Source: Boswellia sacra (Eukaryota; Streptophyta; Magnoliopsida; Sapindales; Burseraceae). From it: DNA of 64,000 nt. The notes beneath the pieces are model-generated. The model was not told where the DNA came from and made no database searches. It worked only from the letters and a program-made list of their open reading frames with translations. The position numbers were made by a program, and so were the translations under genes. This document shows, piece after piece, positions 56,907 through 64,000 of the stretch. Position 1 is the first letter of the stretch, and every line of letters begins with the position of its first letter. Where the stretch lies: assembly GCA_013180625.2 (NCBI GenBank), contig SNVD02013077.1:372001-436000 (forward strand), given 5' to 3'.

Positions 56907-58553
56907 ATGCAGTCATTAATGGCTGCAAGAGCCAACATGTTGATTATCAGAGAATTGGAAGATCTTTTTGTTCGCATGTTGCATAGCTGTATAAATGTGA
57001 TAGAATTGAAGAAAATTCATGCCCGGATAGTCAAGTATTCACTCTCACAAAGCAACTTTTTGGTGACAAAAATGGTAGATGTTTGTGATAACGGAGGAGA
57101 TTTAAAGTATGCAAGTTTGCTTTTCAAGCAAGTGAAGAAACCAAATGTTTTTCTGTATAATGCAATGACCAGGGCTTTTACACATAACCATATGTATCTC
57201 CAAGCTGTTGACATTTACAAGCAAATGTTGAGAGACCCAAAAGCTGAAGACTCAATTTTGCCTGACAAATTCACATTCCCATTTGTGATAAAGTCATGTG
57301 CAGGGCTTACGAGTTATTTTCTGGGGAAGCAAGTTCATGCACATGTGTATAAATTTGGACCAAAGTCCCATATTATAACAGAGAACGCTCTCATAGATAT
57401 GTACACGAGGTGTGCTGATGATTTAATTGACGCACAGAAAATATTCGAGGAAATGAATGACAGAGATGTTATTTCTTGGAATAGTCTTATTTCCGGGCAT
57501 GTTAGACTGGGTCAAATGAAGAAAGCGAGAGCGCTGTTTGATAGTATGCCATGCAAGACTATTGTCTCATGGACTGCAATGATTTCAGGGTACACTCATA
57601 TCGGGTGCTATGCTGATGCCTTGGATGTCTTTCGGCAAATGCAAATGGTAGGTATCGAACCTGATGACATTAGTATTGTTTCTGTTTTGCCGGCTTGTGC
57701 ACAACTAGGAGCTCTTGAGCTGGGGAAATGGATTCATATGTATTGCGATAAAAATGGCTTGTTGAGGAACACTTGTATTTGCAATGCTATTATCGAAATG
57801 TATGCGAAATGTGGTTGCATCAATCAGGCGAGTCAATTGTTTGAGCAGATGTTGAAGAGGGATGTGATATCATGGAGTACCATGATCGGAGGGCTAGCCA
57901 ATCATGGGAAAGCTCGTGAAGCAATTGAACTGTTTCATAAAATGCAGAGAGCACGCGTTGAACCAAATGCTATAACTTTTCTTGGTCTATTATCAGCTTG
58001 TGCACATGCAGGTTTGTGGAATGAGGGATTGATTTACTTTGATACCATGAAAAAAGATTATAAGATAGAGCCCAAAATTGAGCATTACGGCTGTTTGGTT
58101 GATGTACTCGGACGTGCAGGACGCCTTGAAAAGGCTTTTGATATAATTGAAGGGATGCCAATGGAGCCTGATTCAAAGATATGGGGTTCTTTATTGAGTT
58201 CTTGCAAAACTCATAGCAATCTTGAGATGGCTGTTATTGCAATGGCGCAGCTTCTCCAGCTTGAGCCAGAGGATACAGGAAACTACGTGTTGCTTTCCAA
58301 CATTTATGCTGACATGGGAAACTGGGAGGGCGTGTCCAAAATGAGAAAACTCATAAGAAGTAGGAGCATTAAGAAAACGCCGGGATGTAGTTTGATTGAA
58401 GTCAACAACGAGGTAGAAGAATTTGTATCTGGAGATAACACAAAACCATTTTCAGAGGACATCTTCCAGTTGTTAGATTTAGTAGCTTTGCATCAGGAAA
58501 GAGCAAAAGATTTCATTGATATTCATATTTTGCTGGAGGGTACAAGTGAATGA
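56907..58553 (+). CDS. MEF21: PLS-class PPR protein with E domain, MEF21-like
   Basis: Intronless, 548 residues. The N-terminal part [20 protein letters not shown] is followed by about ten PLS repeats (for example [58 protein letters not shown]). The C-terminal E-type motif is [20 protein letters not shown], with no DYW domain. It matches Arabidopsis MEF21 (At2g20540) as I remember it; MEF21 is needed for one C-to-U editing event in mitochondrial cox3. Lacking a deaminase, such factors recruit one from another protein. The start may be at 56,907, 56,919 or 56,937, since the first three Met are close. The upstream neighbour is head to head with almost no gap, so each promoter should lie inside the other gene. 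Confidence 0.9.
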   Translation: MQSLMAARANMLIIRELEDLFVRMLHSCINVIELKKIHARIVKYSLSQSNFLVTKMVDVCDNGGDLKYASLLFKQVKKPNVFLYNAMTRAFTHNHMYLQAVDIYKQMLRDPKAEDSILPDKFTFPFVIKSCAGLTSYFLGKQVHAHVYKFGPKSHIITENALIDMYTRCADDLIDAQKIFEEMNDRDVISWNSLISGHVRLGQMKKARALFDSMPCKTIVSWTAMISGYTHIGCYADALDVFRQMQMVGIEPDDISIVSVLPACAQLGALELGKWIHMYCDKNGLLRNTCICNAIIEMYAKCGCINQASQLFEQMLKRDVISWSTMIGGLANHGKAREAIELFHKMQRARVEPNAITFLGLLSACAHAGLWNEGLIYFDTMKKDYKIEPKIEHYGCLVDVLGRAGRLEKAFDIIEGMPMEPDSKIWGSLLSSCKTHSNLEMAVIAMAQLLQLEPEDTGNYVLLSNIYADMGNWEGVSKMRKLIRSRSIKKTPGCSLIEVNNEVEEFVSGDNTKPFSEDIFQLLDLVALHQERAKDFIDIHILLEGTSE

Positions 58554-59560
58554 CACTGCCAAATTCAGAAACGACACTGGTTTACGAACGGTTTGTATAG
58601 TCAGTTTTTTTATGTGATTTTTGATGAACCACATCAACCTTGATCCTCTTGAAGAAGAACTTCGACAAATACAGTGAGTTGTTTTTGTTTGGAGAAGGAA
58701 GGGGGCAAGTAACTATTTGCTAGAACTTTGTTGCTACACTAACTGATGAGTGTTGATTCGATCCTAAGAGTTGTAGCTCCGATTTTGAAGAATATCTTCC
58801 GCTGAATTCCGACTTTATGTATTATGAACTGATCGCTTGCACAATTTGCTGTATGGTCAACTTTGCACATCTGTTATTGAATCACATAACATTTTAGTTC
58901 AATATCACTGGCGTGATCGAAAGTTGTCACTTGGCATCCATGTTCCAGTGCAATGCGAGTCTGTGATTTCCTCCACATTTTTCTTTGAAACATAATTTTA
59001 TCGAGCATGAAATTAAAGTGGTATCTGTGAAAAATTTGGCTCTGATTTGTCCAAATACATGACTAGAAACTTGCGTTATATCTTTTACGATGAAAGGGTA
59101 TCTAAGACTGATAGATAGGTGCTGATTATGTTAAGCCAAAATAGCTCCCACCTAGCCATTCACTAGCTCAAAATATTCATAAGAAAATGTGTTGCATTTG
59201 TAATGCTCTTATAGAGATTTCACGTGCCCACTCTTCTGGGATGATAAACATAAGACGTTCATTTTTCTACTTCAGCTCCGGTACTGGATATTCTTATCCA
59301 ACCTGCTGATATAAATAGTTGCAAAAACAGGATCAGACATCATTTGCGAATTCAAAGTTCAGAGTAGGTTGTAATGCACCCTTATCTTTATTCCTCCAGG
59401 TACAAAAAGAATTAAATTGCATGGAAATGATAGGAAAAAAAAAAAAAAAAAACAACAACAACAACCATCCAAAAATTATTGGGCACTGGTTTCGTATCTC
59501 ACTACAAAATCAATATGCTTACTTTGAAACAAATGAAAGAGGAATCTGCTCACTAAATGG
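58554..59560. other. Convergent 3' region between MEF21-like and GET2 genes
   Basis: 3' UTRs and spacer. A short frame with an A run (59,433-59,452) is not credible. Nothing else is seen. Confidence 0.5.
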
Positions 59561-60833
59561 CTAACGAAAGGAGAGCCCACATATAACAATTATCGAATAA
59601 ACACCACAGTTCATAAATACTGTGTCAATTACCTTCTGCATCAACAAGCCTACCTCCAAAGCCTTGCTTGCTTGCTCAGCCCAACCATATGAATCGGTTG
59701 AAGGAATACAATTTTCTTCTCTGATAGTCCTCCGAACTCCTTGATCATCAAAAAGAAGTCGTCCAAGCACAATAGTTAGATTTGTCAGCAACACTAGATA
59801 AAGAGGCCTAAAGCTTACAATGCTCCTTATGATGGTGCTTCCTACTAGAGGAAATCCTAGATCTGATAAAACAACTAGAAGGGCCACTACTACAGAACTA
59901 AAAAGACGGGCACGTTCTGTAGCTGAAATAGCAGAACTTATTTTACTCAGGGTAAATAATCTATGCTGACATCTCTGTGCTTCCAAATGTTGCTCGTTGT
60001 TTGATGCAGAAACCAATGTAGTTTGATCTGTTGAGGAGGCAAGAGAAGATTGCACTTCGCCATTAACTTCCAAAGCAGGAGTTAAGGCTTCAATGCTCTT
60101 TCCACGTTCAGGCAACAATTCAGACAGTGACGGTTCTACACTGTTTCCATTGTCGTAAGCAGTGGTATGACCAGCATCTAAAGCAGGATCATGTTTTAGC
60201 ATAGTAGAACCAGAAATGTCGTTGCCGATGTTATTCTCACCATCAGGAGAAACTGCATATCAACAAGACCCATAAGCAAGTAGTAAATTAAGAATTCCCC
60301 GCACAGTCGATGCTTTGGAACAATTAATCATGTTAATAAGCTGAAATTTGATGAAATCTAGCGACCCTAGTATGATAAACAGGATTAAAAAATAATAATA
60401 ATATGAAAAATTACATACATACAACCAACTTATGCAACCAAAACTTAAACTTTATGTGATAATCATACATCAAATGCAATTGCGTTGCATCAAGTTACAT
60501 GGAGTAAATTGTTGTCAGCAAAAAATTATTCAATTAACATCGTTATTCTATACCATAAACTCAATCGTGAAAAACACACTTCACTACCGTACTATTGGAT
60601 ACCAGGCCAGTGACATAGAATGACTCTATTCTATTTTTCAAAAATCTAGTGTTCACAAAGCACAACACGGATAATATTTTCACAATTTTGAAGCTGTTTA
60701 AACATCTTCGCAGAATATCACCAAGACACTAACCGATTTAACTCACAATCACCAATTACATTTGGACCCATGAAAAAGGAAAACAACGTTAATAATATGT
60801 ACAATTAAATGATCAGAACTGAACTGGGAGAAC

Positions 60834-60875
<42 letters not shown>

Positions 60876-61048
60876 CCAGTAGTTTGATCTGAGAGGTGGG
60901 GTTCGGAAGAAATCAAGGGCTGAGATGAGGCGGTTTCGTGGTCTTGATGGATTTGTGAAGGAGGGATCCGACCCGCGATGAGAGCTAAGCGGTCATTACC
61001 TCTTTCCAAGATTTTTCTTCTTCTACTTTCTCTGATGCTGGCTGCCAT
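59561..61048 (-). CDS. GET2: GET2/CAML-type receptor of the GET pathway
   Basis: Two exons: 61048-60877 and 60252-59561, 287 residues. It starts MAASIRESRRRKILERGNDR, with the basic RRRKILERG...RLALI motif by which GET2/CAML N-termini bind the GET3 ATPase on the cytosolic side. A Ser/Glu-rich linker follows, then three predicted membrane helices in the C-terminal third (VVVALLVVLSDLGFPLVG; PLYLVLLTNLTIVLGRLLF; FMNCGVYSIIVICGL). This is the topology of the ER receptor that, with GET1, inserts tail-anchored proteins. The Arabidopsis protein is At4g32680 as I recall. The ATG was chosen at the conserved motif; the upstream open frame is leader. A (CT)n tract follows the donor site directly. Confidence 0.9.
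60835..60872. repeat. (GA)n microsatellite abutting the GET2 splice donor
   Basis: About 19 GA units. On the gene's strand the intron begins GTAC and the CT run starts at once, within five bases of the exon end at 60,877. Confidence 0.9.
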
Positions 61049-61364
61049 TTCCTCGGGGTTGAGTCGATTCTTTTCTTTTCTTTTCGCCAACTGTTTTGTT
61101 TGACAAGCACACCCAGGAGATGATTCGATCCTTTGGGATCTCGGCTCCGTCTGGACGTTTGTTTTAACTGGGCCTTCCACAACTTTTTCCAGGCCCTTCT
61201 AGAATTGGACGTTGAGGTCTAAGATTTTATGTCAACCAAGTATTGGACCACATTTTGCAGGCCTATGGACTCTCAAATTTGATTTATGGATCACAAAATG
61301 GTTCAAATCTATGGTTTGGGCTTTTGGCTTTTGTTTCAAACTGGGCTTTAAAAATTAATTATAT

Positions 61365-61369
61365 AAAAA
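61365..61369 (-). terminator. Pol III terminator of tRNA-Leu
   Basis: Five T on the minus strand, one base beyond the tRNA 3' end. Confidence 0.75.
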
Positions 61370-61370
61370 T

Positions 61371-61454
61371 TGTCAGAAGTGGGATTTGAACCCACGCCCC
61401 CTTTCGAAGACCAGAACTTGAGTCTGGCGCCTTAGACCACTCGGCCATCCTGAC
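61371..61454 (-). tRNA. tRNA-Leu (CAA anticodon)
   Basis: 84 bases. The acceptor arms GTCAGGA and TTCTGAC pair, with discriminator A. A D arm and box A (GGCCGAGTGG) follow; the anticodon loop CTCAAGT sits between CCAGA and TCTGG. A long variable arm (CTTCGAAAGGGGGCG) is as in type II tRNAs, and box B is GGTTCAAATCC. There is no intron. The long variable arm and CAA anticodon fix leucine. Confidence 0.97.
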
Positions 61455-62397
61455 TTTGACGTGTAGACTAGCAATTTTTTTTATAATGTAGTAACAGAGA
61501 AAGTTATCGATTTTGCCTACTTTATCGATATTGAGATTTGATGGTGATCAAAATGTTTGTCCAATGCTCCATCAAATCGTTAGCAAAGAAACTATTAAAA
61601 TTAATATTTATTATTATGTTAAAACTAACAACTGTGGAGTGTATTACACATGCAGCTAATTTTATACAGCTTAATGTGACATAGTAATGTCATTCAATTG
61701 ATAAAAATAATGAACAAAATAAGTTGTAATAAAATATATAATAATTATTCGTCTAATGAGATTGTATCATATTTACCTTCTTAAAACTCAAATAATATGA
61801 AAAGACTTCATGGGACACCATTCCCCATAAACTTCTTTCCTTAACAGGCTTTCTCATAAAAACCATTTTCCACTAACACTTACGAGAGTATAAATTAATT
61901 TTTTGTATATTTAAGCATATATGGTTCGAAACGAAATAAAAGCTTCGTTCAAATTATATCTATATTTCAAATATATGTACCGTAATATGATGTGATTTGT
62001 TTTATGAAAAATATAATATTACAGTAAAATACAACAATATACTAACTATAAATGGACAATTAATAAGAATGAGAATATTTACTAAATAAATGGGATCCAC
62101 TATTAATCCATATCTTACAGAAAAAGATTTATTTCCCTCATAATCCATCAAAAAATCTACAAATGTTAGAATCAATTAATTAAAGTCAATGCTAACAGTA
62201 ACAGCACATACATTTTGTCATTTTTAACTGACAATCTTTTACTTAATTATGCCAACTTTTTAATCATTTGCATATCATTTGTGCATCTCTGCACTCTTAT
62301 TTCACTCGTACAATATAATATAACACAATCCATCATGTGAATCTGAGAAACATATTTCAATTGCACTCACAAAATCAACGATGTTCAGATGTTCAAA
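61455..62397. other. AT-rich intergenic region
   Basis: No gene, repeat or motif that I can support. Confidence 0.5.
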
Positions 62398-63406
62398 ATG
62401 CCCAAAACCAAGCGTCTTCGACTTCACCTTTCAAGGCTCAAAAAATCCAGGTCTAATCTTCAAGCCCCTTCGCTACCACTGCCCGGTTGCATTCTTCTAA
62501 AAACCACGTTATAGTGACTAATCTCTCTTTCCCCTGTATCTGTCTCTTTTTCTATATAATAATAATATTATATTAATAGCTAATTAACTAATAATATTAA
62601 AATAAGTAATTCAAATTATTTATATTTTATATATCATATAATATAAAATTTTTTGTTATTTTTTAATCTATAAATTGATAATGAATTCATCTTATCTATT
62701 GACTCTTTTCATTTAAAATTTCTATCGAAGAACATGAGCTATATTCTAAAATATCTCATCGCACTGATTCACAGGAAATTTTACGTGCCTCATGCTACTT
62801 GGATTGGATCATAGCGTAAACTGGTGATGCTTTCGGCTACTGGACTATGGGCATTGCAACACTTCACCGCTTCTACACCGATGACTGAAACCAATCCAAC
62901 ATCAACGGCGAGGAAGAGTCTCCAAGGGGAATTATAGTTGAATCACCAAAGTACATGCACACACCGAAAGATCTCCACGGGACGCCCCGTTCTTTGTCCG
63001 TCCAAGTGAGTCAAATTCAATCGCGAACGAAAAGTATTTCAATGCTAGTGGGACCCATCCAGTCAAGGCGTCAGAAGCACTCGCCCAAGTAGCAATGCGA
63101 AGCGCGTGGAATTTCGAAGCGAGAGACACTGGTATAACGGGTGTGGGACCGAAGGGTGTCAGGCTTCCAAGAGACGCCGTTGCGCTTACAGCCTACTCCA
63201 TGGAGCCCTGCAAGGAATTTTGGCAGTCCATGGTGGAGACGATACAGTCGAGAATTGAGCAGAATCTTACCGTCGACTGGGATTACATGGAAAAGCTAGT
63301 GAGTTGTTATTTCGAACTTAATGAGAAGTGTCATCACTACGTATTAAGAGCTTTTGCAACTGTAACCGTAGGAATGTATCAGATTATAGGCCAGATTCCA
63401 TACTAG
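62398..63406 (+). pseudogene. OVATE-family-like gene, probably decayed
   Basis: A start-like frame MPKTKRLRLHLSRLKKSRSN (62,398) resembles the basic N-terminus of OVATE family proteins, and it stops at about 62,512. The C-terminal part, open from 62,942 to 63,406, contains PFFVRPSESNSI and an OVATE-like domain: CKEFWQSMVETI, WDYMEKLVSCYFELNEKCHH and YVLRAFATVTVG. OVATE proteins are nuclear repressors of growth genes and are normally intronless. Here the two parts are in different contexts, separated by stops and an AT-rich stretch (62,540-62,700). It is either a broken gene or a diverged one with an unrecognised intron. The domain itself is a fair match, the gene model is not. Confidence 0.5.
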
Positions 63407-64000
63407 TTGTGTTGAGGATAATATAGGAAATACCACCCAATAGTTACTGAATAATTATTTATAATAAGAATAAAATCAATGTTAATGTTATAACGTACTT
63501 ATTGATATCCAGATCAAGTTAATAAAGATATCCTTATCTATTTAAAAAAATAAATAAAATTAATCAAATAGATCTAAAAGATATAAATATTTAAATATTT
63601 AGAACTAAGATAATACAAATGATATATTATATTTTTAAATAATATTCAAATTATATTTTTAGGTGATATTATACTAGATCTTAGATATAGTATATGATAT
63701 TATTACGCTGTTGTGCTAACATCAAACAAGGAAATTCTTCCGTTTCTCAAGTTTAAAATCAAAATCAAACCTTTGCGTACCCTTACCACATCAATTTACA
63801 TATTCTTCATATTTATATAATTCGATGGAAGTCCAGATTACAGAACTCATCACTCTCGTTTAACAACAAATGGTAAGGTAACCAAATGAAACAATAAAAA
63901 GTTATTCATCAGCTGAACAAATATTATCAGCTTGATTACAATGACCATCAATCAAAAACCTTTACAGGAGCCAAAAACTTATCGGAAACCACATTGCTGG
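63407..64000. other. AT-rich region at the right edge
   Basis: No supported feature; a gene could begin beyond the window. Confidence 0.4.

Noticed and set aside
60985..61182. An upstream start for GET2 in the region before MAAS
   Set aside because: It has no ATG in frame and the conserved motif begins at MAASIRESRRRK.

Overview
The window is nuclear DNA of a flowering plant, most likely a rosid-type eudicot. The evidence is many short exons with GT-AG introns, AT-rich introns and spacers, plant-only families (PLS-class PPR proteins, a DUF630/DUF632 protein, an OVATE-like protein, a 2-on-2 hemoglobin), a nuclear tRNA-Leu, and plant transposons. There are no bacterial or organellar features.

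Layout. 1-24,845 is a graveyard of transposable elements. First comes the left part of a decayed Ty3/gypsy (Athila-like) retrotransposon read leftwards, with its 5' LTR at 4,998-6,415. Then come two large Mutator-like elements (MULEs) of one family. Each carries a MuDR-type transposase gene and a convergent ULP-like (DUF1985 plus C48 peptidase) gene. MULE-2 (16,247-24,722) lies in opposite orientation inside the right terminal repeat of MULE-1 (6,733-24,845) and is bounded by a 9-bp direct repeat. All genes of these elements are broken.

25,000-37,000 is one large gene of ten coding exons for a BAH plus RRM protein that I recognise as ASI1/IBM2/SG1. Two of its introns (3.3 and 4.2 kb) are filled with transposon material. 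This includes a 649-bp non-autonomous hAT element with a perfect 8-bp target duplication, sitting in a gene-capture element that holds a piece of a choline-transporter-like gene. 39,992-43,484 is an N-myristoylation-type DUF630/DUF632 gene, followed by a small conserved plant gene of unknown function.

48,600-61,050 is gene-dense: GLB3-type truncated hemoglobin (-), an AFC3-type LAMMER kinase (+) sharing a short divergent promoter with it, a DYW-class PPR gene (-) and a MEF21-like PPR gene (+) whose start codons are three bases apart, and a GET2/CAML-type tail-anchor receptor gene (-). GLB3, AFC3 and GET2 are also close neighbours in Arabidopsis, so this is a conserved block. A tRNA-Leu(CAA) follows, and an OVATE-like, probably decayed, gene lies near the right end.

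Exon boundaries were set by eye from splice consensus and frame continuity, so single boundaries may be wrong. Family names come from recognition of motifs, not from a search.
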